A stretch of 57,105 nucleotides of DNA. Origin: CAZAYP01 sp964489425 [NCBI: uncultured Verrucomicrobiota bacterium] (GTDB lineage: Bacteria > Verrucomicrobiota > Kiritimatiellia > RZYC01). Shown here piece by piece: positions 25,357 through 32,636 of the stretch. Location of the stretch: assembly GCA_964489425.1 (NCBI GenBank), contig CAZAYP010000003.1, forward strand, positions 43,046-100,150. The letters are read 5' to 3'. The position numbers and the translations under genes were made by a program. Position 1 is the first letter of the stretch. Each line of letters begins with the position of its first letter. The notes under the pieces were generated by a model, which worked only from the letters and a program-made list of their open reading frames with translations, made no database searches and had not been told where the DNA came from.

Positions 25357-25776
25357 ATGCGCCGCTACACCGCTCTGACCGTTTTGCAACAGAACAACGA
25401 GATCAACATGACCCCGTTGATCGACCTGACGTTCCTGCTGCTGATTACCTTTATCATCACCTTTCCGCTGCTGGAGCAAGGCATACCCATCCGCCTGCCC
25501 AAGGGCAACGCGAGCTCCATCGATGCCGCTGAAAGCCGCACGATCGCCCTGGACAAGGACGGCATCGTGTATTTGGACAACCGCGAAATATCAACCGCTG
25601 ACCTGGCCACCGATATGAACCGGCTGGGTCAGGCGAACCCCGACCTCGTTGTGCTGGTCCGCGCGGATGAAGAGATCGCGTACGGCAAGGTGGCCGGGAT
25701 CATGAAAATCCTGCACGACGCCAAGATCACCAAGCTGGCGCTGGTGACGCAAGCCGAAGGCCCGCCCGCGCCGTGA
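25357..25776 (+). CDS. ExbD/TolR-family biopolymer transport protein
   Basis: 139 residues, eight bp after the channel gene. One N-terminal membrane segment, NMTPLIDLTFLLLITFIITFP, contains Asp23, the conserved protonatable residue of ExbD/TolR. A periplasmic domain follows (IALDKDGIVYLDNREISTADLATDMNRL, LVVLVRADEEIAYGKVAGIMKILHDAKITKLALVTQ). It overlaps the next gene by four bases (GTGA). It is the stator partner of the proton channel. Confidence 0.92.
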   Translation: MRRYTALTVLQQNNEINMTPLIDLTFLLLITFIITFPLLEQGIPIRLPKGNASSIDAAESRTIALDKDGIVYLDNREISTADLATDMNRLGQANPDLVVLVRADEEIAYGKVAGIMKILHDAKITKLALVTQAEGPPAP

Positions 25777-26528
25777 CGCCGTACTTCAAGCGCTGCCTCA
25801 AATTCAGCTCGGCGTTCCACGGGGTTATTCTCCTGGCGCTGGTCGTGAGCCCGTTTTTCTTCAACTGGTGGCAGCGCCGCCAGGAACCCCGCGAAATCGT
25901 GACGTTCCTCAGCCCCGCCGACCTGCTCCAGCCCCCCCCCGCGGACGAGGCTACCCCGCCGGACGATGCCGCGGACGAACCGCCCCCGCCGCCGCCGGAC
26001 GAGCCGGACGACATTCCCGAACCGATCACGGAAAAGCCCAAACCTACGGCGCCGGCCGCCACCCCGGTGCCCACCAAGCCCAAGGAAATCCAGAAAGGCC
26101 CGCGGGTCCAGCGCCCCACGCCGTCCGCGGCCAAGCCCAAGGCCACCTCGTCGGCCAAGCCCTTGACCCCGCAGGAAATTGCCAATCGCCTGGCGCGAGG
26201 CCTGCCCGTGACCGGGCCGGGGACGCCCACGACGGACGATTTGCCAGGCTGGTACTACGACCTGGTGCGGCAGACGCTCTACGAAGCCTGGGCGCAACCC
26301 AGCGGCCTATCCGCCACGCCCGGCAACGCCGTCCATGCCACGCTGCGCGTTGGCCGGTCCGGGAACATCATCAGCCGCCGCATCACGCGCGCCTCGGGAA
26401 TCGCCAGCCTCGATGCCTCGGTGCAGGCCGCCCTGGACTCCGTGACCCGGCTTGACCCGCTGCCGGCGGGCGCGCGGGGTGACTACAAGGACATCACGAT
26501 CGTGTTTGAGCTGACCGGCGCGTTCTGA
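25773..26528 (+). CDS. TonB/TolA-like energy-transducing protein
   Basis: 251 residues, GTG start overlapping the exbD stop (25773-25776). A single N-terminal membrane helix (FSSAFHGVILLALVVSPFFF, 11-30) includes Ser12 and His16 in the SxxxH pattern that TonB-type proteins use to contact ExbB/ExbD. A long Pro/Asp/Lys-rich spacer (about 50-130) suits crossing the periplasm. The C-terminal domain (about 165-251: HATLRVGRSGNIISRRITRASGIASLDASVQAALDSV) is a TonB/TolA C-terminal fold. No TolB or Pal and no TonB-dependent receptor is next to it, so TonB versus TolA use is open. Confidence 0.88.
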   Translation: MTPYFKRCLKFSSAFHGVILLALVVSPFFFNWWQRRQEPREIVTFLSPADLLQPPPADEATPPDDAADEPPPPPPDEPDDIPEPITEKPKPTAPAATPVPTKPKEIQKGPRVQRPTPSAAKPKATSSAKPLTPQEIANRLARGLPVTGPGTPTTDDLPGWYYDLVRQTLYEAWAQPSGLSATPGNAVHATLRVGRSGNIISRRITRASGIASLDASVQAALDSVTRLDPLPAGARGDYKDITIVFELTGAF

Positions 26529-26534
26529 GCGCGC

Positions 26535-27200
26535 CTACGCCCACCAGGCCGCCAACTCCGCCAGGGTCAACTCGCTCCAGCCGGCGATCGTCTTGTCCGC
26601 CGGCGGAAACGCCGCGGCGGGATGGGTCGTGCACAGGGCCACGGTTTTCATGCCGGCCCGGCGCGCGCCCTCGATGCCCGCCGGCGCGTCTTCGAACACC
26701 ACGCAGAGGTTGGGCGCAACGCCAAGGCGGCGCGCCGCCTCCAGGAACACGGCCGGGTCCGGCTTGCCCCGGACCACATCATCGCCGGTCACGATCGCCG
26801 CAAAGCAGCGTTCCAAGCCCAGCGGATCAAGCGCGGCGGCCAGGTTTTTACGGTAGGCGGAAGACGCCACGGCGCAGGGCACACCGGCCGCACCCAACGC
26901 CTCCAGCATGGCCACGACGCCGGGCAACGGTACAACGCCGCGGGTGCGGACCAGCTCGCGGTAGGCCGCCTCCTTGTCCTCGGAAATCCGGGCTATCGTT
27001 GCCGGGTCGCGGGTCCAACCCAACAGGCCGGGGATGACCTCCTCGTTGCGCATCCCGAACCCGCGCTTGAAGTGGTCCGGCGGCAGCGGCAGGCCGTGTT
27101 GCGCCGCAACCGTCTCCCAGGCGGCCTCGTGGAACGCCGAGGAGTCGATGACGACCCCGTCCCAGTCGAAGATCGCGCCCCAGGCCGCGGGACGCGCCAT
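26535..27200 (-). CDS. HAD-superfamily hydrolase (beta-phosphoglucomutase-like)
   Basis: 221 residues. Motif I FDWDGVVIDSS, cap region HEAAWETVAAQHGLPLPPDHF and NEEVIPGLLGW, motif II AVASSAYRKNLAAAL, motif III/IV GKPDPAVFLEAARRLG and VVFEDAPAGIEGARRAGMKTVAL. All catalytic residues are present. The family includes beta-phosphoglucomutase and sugar-phosphate phosphatases; I cannot pick a substrate. It follows the M48 protease gene by 11 bp on the same strand and meets tonB tail to tail with a six-bp gap. Confidence 0.88.
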   Translation of the reverse strand: MARPAAWGAIFDWDGVVIDSSAFHEAAWETVAAQHGLPLPPDHFKRGFGMRNEEVIPGLLGWTRDPATIARISEDKEAAYRELVRTRGVVPLPGVVAMLEALGAAGVPCAVASSAYRKNLAAALDPLGLERCFAAIVTGDDVVRGKPDPAVFLEAARRLGVAPNLCVVFEDAPAGIEGARRAGMKTVALCTTHPAAAFPPADKTIAGWSELTLAELAAWWA

Positions 27201-27211
27201 GGCCGGCGGCT

Positions 27212-28141
27212 TCAGTTGACCCGGCTCATGAAGTCGGCGAACCGCTCGGCGCGCACGGCCGGCACAAATCCCGGGGGATAGCTGCCGATGGCCGATTGGG
27301 CATCCTGGATGCGATCTGCGGGCGCCGGGTGGGTTGCGGAAAAGTCGTGGCCGCCCGGCTTCAGGCGCTGCTGCATGGTCTGCAGCATGGCCACCAGGGC
27401 GTGGGGATCGTAACCCACGCGCTCCACGATCGTGATCGCGGCCTGGTCCGCGGCAAACTCCTGCTGCCGCGAGTAGCCATTGACCACCATCTGCTTGACC
27501 ACGTCGCTGACCGATCCTTCCAGGGCCTTGGACAACTCGGCCAGTTCTTTCCCGCCAAAGGTCTTGGTGCCTTCGGTAGCCAGGGTGGTGAGCGCCGCGG
27601 TCAGCCGGCTCTTGTCAATGGCGCGCAGGCCGTCCTGGTGCTCCACGTGGCCCACCTCGTGCGCCAGCACGCTGGCCAAGGCATCCTCGCTCGGGCAGCA
27701 CTCGATCAGCCCCTTGGAAACAAGCACGATGCCGCCCGGGCAGGCGAACGCGTTGATCTCGTCGCTATCAAATAGGTAGAAGTGGTATCCGCCATAGGTT
27801 TCAGGCTTGTCCGAGGCGCGCGCCAGGGCCTGGCCCACAAGGTTCAGGTACTTGTTGGCCTCTTCATTATTATAGGGCCGGTAGGTTTCAAGCAGGGTGG
27901 CGGCCACGGCGCGGCCAATATAGTATTCCTGCTCGGGAGTGATGTCCTCAAACGTCTTGGCCACGGCCTTGACGCTCTTGTTGAGCGAGTCGCCCTGCTG
28001 GCGGGTGATGGCACCGGAGGCCACGGCCACTTCCGTGCCCAAATCCGTGGCCTGATCCATGGTCTCGCAACCGCAGAACAGGCTGGTGGCCGCCCCGGCC
28101 AGCGCCGCCGCGGTCCAACCGGCAAGCATCCCTTTTTTCAT
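27212..28141 (-). CDS. M48-family zinc metalloprotease, probable envelope protein
   Basis: 309 residues. An N-terminal export signal (MKKGMLAGWTAAALAGAATSLFCGC) ends in a possible but imperfect lipobox (Cys25). The peptidase core has DEINAFACPGGIVLVSKGLIE and the zinc motif HEVGH (161-165), then FAADQAAITIVERVGYDPHALVAML carrying the third zinc ligand Glu. This matches BepA/LoiP-like M48 proteins, which degrade misfolded outer-membrane proteins in the periplasm. The start overlaps the end of the SH3 gene by four bases, so the two are translationally coupled; a FadL-type porin gene lies just upstream of both. Confidence 0.9.
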   Translation of the reverse strand: MKKGMLAGWTAAALAGAATSLFCGCETMDQATDLGTEVAVASGAITRQQGDSLNKSVKAVAKTFEDITPEQEYYIGRAVAATLLETYRPYNNEEANKYLNLVGQALARASDKPETYGGYHFYLFDSDEINAFACPGGIVLVSKGLIECCPSEDALASVLAHEVGHVEHQDGLRAIDKSRLTAALTTLATEGTKTFGGKELAELSKALEGSVSDVVKQMVVNGYSRQQEFAADQAAITIVERVGYDPHALVAMLQTMQQRLKPGGHDFSATHPAPADRIQDAQSAIGSYPPGFVPAVRAERFADFMSRVN

Positions 28142-28617
28142 TGCGCACCTTCCGCAGGTTTCACGTCGCCCGCCTTGAGAAACTCATCCAGGGCGGCATC
28201 GCCGATCTTGATTTTTTCTATGGCATTGACGTCGTCGTAGTTGGCGGAGGGATTCTTGGTCTTGAAATCGGCCTCCACTTCCTTGGAGAATCCTTTGCCG
28301 GCCAGGGCGATCTCATCGCCCGAGGCGTTGACCTGCGCGTCCTGTCCGCCGCCGGACATGCGGATATTCTGGGTGGTCAGGGCCGACTTGTTGAGCCAGC
28401 CGGTTGCCCCCCCGGCATTGACCTGGCGCCAGTCGCCCTGCTGGCCAAGGACCTCGACCTTGTCGCCATACCGGACCGTGGCCACGGTCTGGCCCAGGAA
28501 CGACGGCGTTTTCCGCAGCGTTGTTTCGCGCACCTGGACGCTCATGACCTCCGCCATGGCAGTCCACGATGCCAGGGTCATCCCCGCGACGCCCATCCAT
28601 AACCAAGCCGTTCGCAT
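28138..28617 (-). CDS. Exported bacterial-SH3-domain protein
   Basis: 159 residues from ATG 28617, which has AGGAGG; a longer frame to 28647 begins upstream of that signal and is not used. Signal peptide 1-22 (ending SWTAMA). The SH3b domain follows: MSVQVRETTLRKTPSFLGQTVATVRYGDKVEVLGQ then GDWRQVNAGGATGWLNKSAL. The C-terminal half (LAGKGFSKEVEADFKTKNPSANYDDVNAIEKIKI) is helical and of unknown function. SH3b domains bind peptidoglycan or proteins in the periplasm. Coupling to the M48 gene suggests a partner or targeting role for that protease; this is inference. Confidence 0.82.
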   Translation of the reverse strand: MRTAWLWMGVAGMTLASWTAMAEVMSVQVRETTLRKTPSFLGQTVATVRYGDKVEVLGQQGDWRQVNAGGATGWLNKSALTTQNIRMSGGGQDAQVNASGDEIALAGKGFSKEVEADFKTKNPSANYDDVNAIEKIKIGDAALDEFLKAGDVKPAEGAQ

Positions 28618-28691
28618 CTCAACCTCCTTTGCGCACACGCGCAACAACGCACATTAACCGCCCCCGGGCCGCAACGGTATTGCAACCCCGA

Positions 28692-29990
28692 CTAGAACAG
28701 GTAGGACGAAGTGAAGTACACGTACAACTGCTGCTCGCTGGCATTCACCACTTCGTAAGGTATCTGGTGCTGGGCATTCGGGGGCGCCAGCCCGATGCAG
28801 TGGCCCTTGCCCCACACGTAGTTCACGCCAAAGTTCATGGCCAGGCGATCGGTCTCGGACCCGACGCTGGCCGTGATCCCGTACAGGTCAATGCTCGGGT
28901 AATCGCTGGGGCGCTCCAGGGAGGTGTCGGGCACCGCCGACTTGCTGGTGTAAAAGCCGGCCCGCAACGGGTACTGGGCCGCGACATAATACTCGCCGCC
29001 CAGGTTCACGTCCGTCACGGCATCATAACGGACGGCCTCATTGCCGGTGAAGAGGTCTTCGCCCTTGTGCGGACCGCGCTGGGACACGCCGCTCATTTCC
29101 TTGAACGTGTCCGACCAGTGGTAGGTCACGTCCAGGCCCACGCCCCATTTACGTTCCAACTCGTATCCCACGCCCCCGCGCACGGCCGCCGGCCGGTCGT
29201 TACGGACCGTGATGTCATCACTGTACACATAATCCGCAGCGCCCGCCTGGCCATCGACCAGGTCGCCCTGGTAGCGGCCGTCGCTGTACAGCGAGGCGGA
29301 AGGCGTCTGGAAGGTCAAGCCGGCCTTCCACTGTTCCGTGATCGCGTACTGCGCGCCGAGCATGCCGAGCATGCCCCAGTGGCTGTATTTGAAATTCTCG
29401 GAGTAGGCCGTATGCATGTCGCCATAGAAGAAGTTCTCAAAATGCTCCATGGTTTTATACAGGCCATAGACCCCGGCTCCGATGGAGAGCTTGGGCGTGG
29501 CCAGGTAGCCCACCGAGGGACCGATCCACAACGTTTTGCTGTGGACGGACAGGTTAAGGTAGTTGCCGGACGTGGGGTAGGACTCCACTTGGGATATATC
29601 GGTCTGGTTGGGGATGAACACCGATCCGGCCACGGCCAGTCCATCGTTCAGCTTGAACACCGTGCCCATGGTGGCCGGAACCGTGACGAACGACGAGGCC
29701 TTGTAATCTTCGCCGTAGCTGATGCGGTTTTCCAGCTTCTGCTTCTGGACGCCATACAACGTGGCCATGAAGGAGACGCTGCTTTGCTCGGCCAACCCGA
29801 GGCCGGCCGGGTTGATGTAGGCCGCATCCACCGCATCGGCCAGCGCCACGGAAGCCCCGCCCATGCCCGCGGCCCGCTCCCCCACGGCAAAGGTCTGGTA
29901 ATTGCCCATGCCCGCCAGGCTTGAGGTCCACGCCAGCAACACCGAGCCCGCCACCAGCATCCCAACGCTACCACAACGAACGCGCACCAT
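28692..29990 (-). CDS. FadL/OmpP1-family outer-membrane channel
   Basis: 432 residues from ATG 29990, which has AGGAGG seven bases upstream; the frame extends further but without a signal. A signal peptide (about 1-27) is followed by the N-terminal FadL-type plug [38 protein letters not shown]. The rest alternates as beta strands, and the last residue is Phe (SSYLF), the outer-membrane insertion signal. FadL proteins let hydrophobic compounds such as long-chain fatty acids or aromatics cross the outer membrane. Seventy-four bp separate it from the SH3 gene, so the four minus-strand genes may form one unit for envelope upkeep. Confidence 0.88.
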   Translation of the reverse strand: MVRVRCGSVGMLVAGSVLLAWTSSLAGMGNYQTFAVGERAAGMGGASVALADAVDAAYINPAGLGLAEQSSVSFMATLYGVQKQKLENRISYGEDYKASSFVTVPATMGTVFKLNDGLAVAGSVFIPNQTDISQVESYPTSGNYLNLSVHSKTLWIGPSVGYLATPKLSIGAGVYGLYKTMEHFENFFYGDMHTAYSENFKYSHWGMLGMLGAQYAITEQWKAGLTFQTPSASLYSDGRYQGDLVDGQAGAADYVYSDDITVRNDRPAAVRGGVGYELERKWGVGLDVTYHWSDTFKEMSGVSQRGPHKGEDLFTGNEAVRYDAVTDVNLGGEYYVAAQYPLRAGFYTSKSAVPDTSLERPSDYPSIDLYGITASVGSETDRLAMNFGVNYVWGKGHCIGLAPPNAQHQIPYEVVNASEQQLYVYFTSSYLF

Positions 29991-30068
29991 GACACACCTC
30001 CTATTATGTGCCGGTATACAACAGGAAAACGTGGCGCATGCCAAGTTTATTGTGCGGAACAAATGGCA

Positions 30069-30096
30069 TTTGACGGGGGCGGGTGGTTCATATAAT
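30069..30096 (+). promoter_or_regulatory. Putative promoter for the methyl-accepting protein gene
   Basis: TTTGAC (30069-30074) and a perfect TATAAT (30091-30096) are 16 bp apart. The predicted start is about 65 bases before the chosen ATG at 30169. Confidence 0.4.
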
Positions 30097-30168
30097 CATC
30101 GTAGGCCAACAGCGGAAGGGTGGACGGCGGCGCCAGCGGGCACGCCCCCCGTCCTCCGGGCAACATGT

Positions 30169-31824
30169 ATGCGGGTTACGATTGCAGGTAAAATCGGGCT
30201 GAGCCTGGGCATCCTGGTCACGGGATTCCTCATCTCCACGCTGGTTGGATTCTACCGCGGGCATGACACGGCCCGGCGCCTGCGGCTGACGGCGGACGAA
30301 CTGTTCCCGGCAACCCACGAAAGCCAACTGGCCAAGGTGGCGTTCAAGGACCAGACGCGGCTCTACAACCAAGCCGTGCTGACCGGCGAAACCGGGCTGC
30401 TGGACGAGGCGGATGCCGAAAGCGGCAAGGTGAAGCGGGCGCTGGACAACATCCTGGCGTATCCGGACGTGCCGCTGCGCAAGCAGACCCGGCAACTGAA
30501 CGATGCCGTGCGCAAGTACAGCATCGCCGCCGGCGTGCTTTACCGCCGCATGTGCACCGGCACCGAGGCGGACAACCCCGACCAGCAGGCCGCGCGCGCC
30601 GCCGACCTCGCCCAGCAAGCCCAGGACATCGCCCAGTCGCTCGAGGACCTGCAGGCCGCCTATTCACGCGCGCTCCAACTGGAGTTGGCGGATGCCGGCC
30701 GGCGCATGAAGCGCGAAAGCAACCTGATCCTGGCGTTGTTCGTGGTCGTGGTCACGGCCGCGGTGGGCCTGGCGGCGCTGATCGTCCTGCGCACGATCAC
30801 CCGCCCGCTGCGCCGGACCGTGACGTTCGTGGAGCAGCTGGCCGCCGGCGACCTGACCCGCGCCATCGAGGTTACCCGCCACGACGAGATCGGCGACATG
30901 CTGCGCGTGCTCAACGACATGAGCGCCAACCTGCGCGGCATGATCCAGAACATCATCACCCAGGCCGGCGTGCTGACGCGCTCTTCGCGCGACCTGATGG
31001 ACACGTCCAAGCACCTGGCCGGCAAGGCCGCGGACATGCGCGAGCAGACGGCCGTGGCCCTGGAATCCGGCCGCCAGATGGCCCAGCGCATGGAGACCAT
31101 GGACCTGGAAAGCCTCAAGATGCACCAGAGCGTGCGCGGCGTGGCGGCCGCGGCCGAGGAAATCGCCACCAGCATCGGCGCGGTCACGGAAAACACGGAT
31201 CAGGCCAGCCGCATCGCCAGCGATGCCGCCGACCTGGCCGAAAGCAGCAACACCAAGATCCAGCACCTGGGCAAGGCCGCCAACGAGATCGGCAAGGTGC
31301 TCGAGGACATCCAGGACATCACCTCGCGCACCAATCTCCTGGCGCTGAACGCCGCCATCGAGGCGGCCTCGGCCGGCGAGGCCGGCCGGGGCTTCGCGGT
31401 GGTGGCCAACGAGGTCAAGGAACTGGCCAAGCAAACCAACTCCGCCACGTTGAACATCAGCCAGCGCATCGAAGCCATGCAGAACTCCACCCACGAGACC
31501 ATCCAGATCATCCAGCAGGTGCGCGACATCATCAACAAGGTGAACGAGGTCTCCAAAAACTCCGCCGCGGCCTTCGAGCAGCAGCGGGAAACCATCCACC
31601 GCATCTCCGCCAGCGCCGGGACCGCGGCCGACTCGGCCAGCACGGTGTCGCAATCCGTGTCGCACACGGTGCGCAACAGCCAGGAGATCGCCCAGCACAT
31701 CGTGGCGCTGGAAACCGTGGCCCGCGAAACCGCCTCCAGCGCGGATCGCATGCGCACGGCGGGAGAATCCCTGGCCGGCCTGGCCGGGGAACTGCAAAAG
31801 ATGATGGAACAGTTCCGGGTGTAG
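30169..31824 (+). CDS. Methyl-accepting chemotaxis protein (small ligand domain)
   Basis: 551 residues from ATG 30169. The open frame runs back into the porin gene, and no good Shine-Dalgarno is visible, so the start is the least certain part. First membrane helix 8-28; a four-helix-bundle-type extracytoplasmic domain of about 150 residues; second helix [23 protein letters not shown] at about 183-205. A HAMP domain follows, then a signalling domain with the conserved tip [45 protein letters not shown]. No CheR-docking pentapeptide at the C-terminus (ends MMEQFRV). It should signal to CheA/CheW, which are not encoded in the window. Confidence 0.88.
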   Translation: MRVTIAGKIGLSLGILVTGFLISTLVGFYRGHDTARRLRLTADELFPATHESQLAKVAFKDQTRLYNQAVLTGETGLLDEADAESGKVKRALDNILAYPDVPLRKQTRQLNDAVRKYSIAAGVLYRRMCTGTEADNPDQQAARAADLAQQAQDIAQSLEDLQAAYSRALQLELADAGRRMKRESNLILALFVVVVTAAVGLAALIVLRTITRPLRRTVTFVEQLAAGDLTRAIEVTRHDEIGDMLRVLNDMSANLRGMIQNIITQAGVLTRSSRDLMDTSKHLAGKAADMREQTAVALESGRQMAQRMETMDLESLKMHQSVRGVAAAAEEIATSIGAVTENTDQASRIASDAADLAESSNTKIQHLGKAANEIGKVLEDIQDITSRTNLLALNAAIEAASAGEAGRGFAVVANEVKELAKQTNSATLNISQRIEAMQNSTHETIQIIQQVRDIINKVNEVSKNSAAAFEQQRETIHRISASAGTAADSASTVSQSVSHTVRNSQEIAQHIVALETVARETASSADRMRTAGESLAGLAGELQKMMEQFRV

Positions 31825-31948
31825 CCGGGCCGCCAACCGCCGCCGACGGTGCGGCCGGGATGGGCCATCAGGTCAGGCCCGCGCGCCGCGAGCCCGCGTG
31901 GTCCGTTAGTATGTTGGCGCGCGGCTCAGGATGGTGGTTCGGCCATCC

Positions 31949-32275
31949 TCATTCGTCCAGACACAGCGCGATCTTCAGCGCTTCATCCAAGAGGTGCAAC
32001 TTGGGCGAGGAAAGCACACCAACAAAATCTGTCAGCTTCGACTTGTGAAGGCTAACAAGTTCATCGCAGTGGATGCTGCTCGCATGCTTCAGGCCTTCAT
32101 CAACCCCTACAGGAACCTGGGTCGACAATCCATCGTGCACGCTGTAGACGGGCGCGCAGATTGCGGTTGAGAATCGTGAATCGATGACCACTTGGCGGCT
32201 GACCAGGACGAAAACCCGGTGCCGCTTGGGTTCGCCAGACGGATGCGCAACCCGGTAGAGTTCCCCGCGCCTCAC
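31949..32275 (-). CDS. MazF/PemK-family toxin (endoribonuclease)
   Basis: 108 residues. It begins [28 protein letters not shown], the RG(E/D)(I/L)Y ... RPVLVVS pattern of MazF/PemK/CcdB-fold toxins, and continues with the Thr/Ser-rich centre [28 protein letters not shown] and C-terminal [13 protein letters not shown]. Such toxins cleave mRNA and are held inactive by their antitoxin. The start overlaps the antitoxin stop by four bases. Function rests on family likeness; the active site was not checked by alignment. Confidence 0.85.
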   Translation of the reverse strand: MRRGELYRVAHPSGEPKRHRVFVLVSRQVVIDSRFSTAICAPVYSVHDGLSTQVPVGVDEGLKHASSIHCDELVSLHKSKLTDFVGVLSSPKLHLLDEALKIALCLDE

Positions 32276-32502
32276 AGCGCCACCTGATAGGCCAGCACAT
32301 CCTCCGCTTCACGATTCAGCGCCGCTGCTCGTCGATTGATCAGGTTCAGATCCCGCCGGTCTTGTTCTTCTTTCGCTTGGCGTGCGAGCAATTGGCGGGC
32401 GGCGACTTCCAAAAACTCCGACCTACTCCCGTAGGCGTCCGCCTGCTCGTCAATCGCCGCGATCAGGTCGCGCTCAAGTGTGATAGATGTCTTTACTTTC
32501 AT
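32272..32502 (-). CDS. Ribbon-helix-helix antitoxin
   Basis: 76 residues from ATG 32502: [20 protein letters not shown], then [17 protein letters not shown]. This is a ribbon-helix-helix DNA-binding fold at the N-terminus followed by a charged helix likely to wrap the toxin. It should repress its own promoter and neutralise the toxin encoded downstream. The frame continues upstream to 32571, but a perfect promoter occupies that stretch and puts the transcript start on this ATG, so the shorter, leaderless start is preferred. Confidence 0.85.
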   Translation of the reverse strand: MKVKTSITLERDLIAAIDEQADAYGSRSEFLEVAARQLLARQAKEEQDRRDLNLINRRAAALNREAEDVLAYQVAL

Positions 32503-32508
32503 ACTACT

Positions 32509-32537
32509 ATTATACCTCGATTGGGGGGGCATGTCAA
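32509..32537 (-). promoter_or_regulatory. Perfect-consensus sigma70-type promoter of the toxin-antitoxin operon
   Basis: On the minus strand TTGACA (32532-32537), a 17-bp spacer and TATAAT (32509-32514): every base matches consensus. Six bases after TATAAT comes the antitoxin ATG (A at 32502), so the expected +1 is the start codon itself. Confidence 0.8.
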
Positions 32538-32564
32538 TGGGCCGAAAACGCAGCGTTGAAGGTT

Positions 32565-32598
32565 GCCCCACCCCTATGGGTCCGTGGCGAGGTGGGGC
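32565..32598. terminator. Hairpin after the endonuclease gene
   Basis: An 8-bp perfect inverted repeat, GCCCCACC (32565-32572) and GGTGGGGC (32591-32598), with an 18-base loop, lies between the stop of the endonuclease gene and the toxin-antitoxin promoter. No T-run follows on the minus strand, so it may be a mRNA 3' end structure rather than an intrinsic terminator. Confidence 0.35.
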
Positions 32599-32636
32599 GA
32601 ACGGTCCTCGTGAGCCGGCTGGTCTTTTCGAACGCG

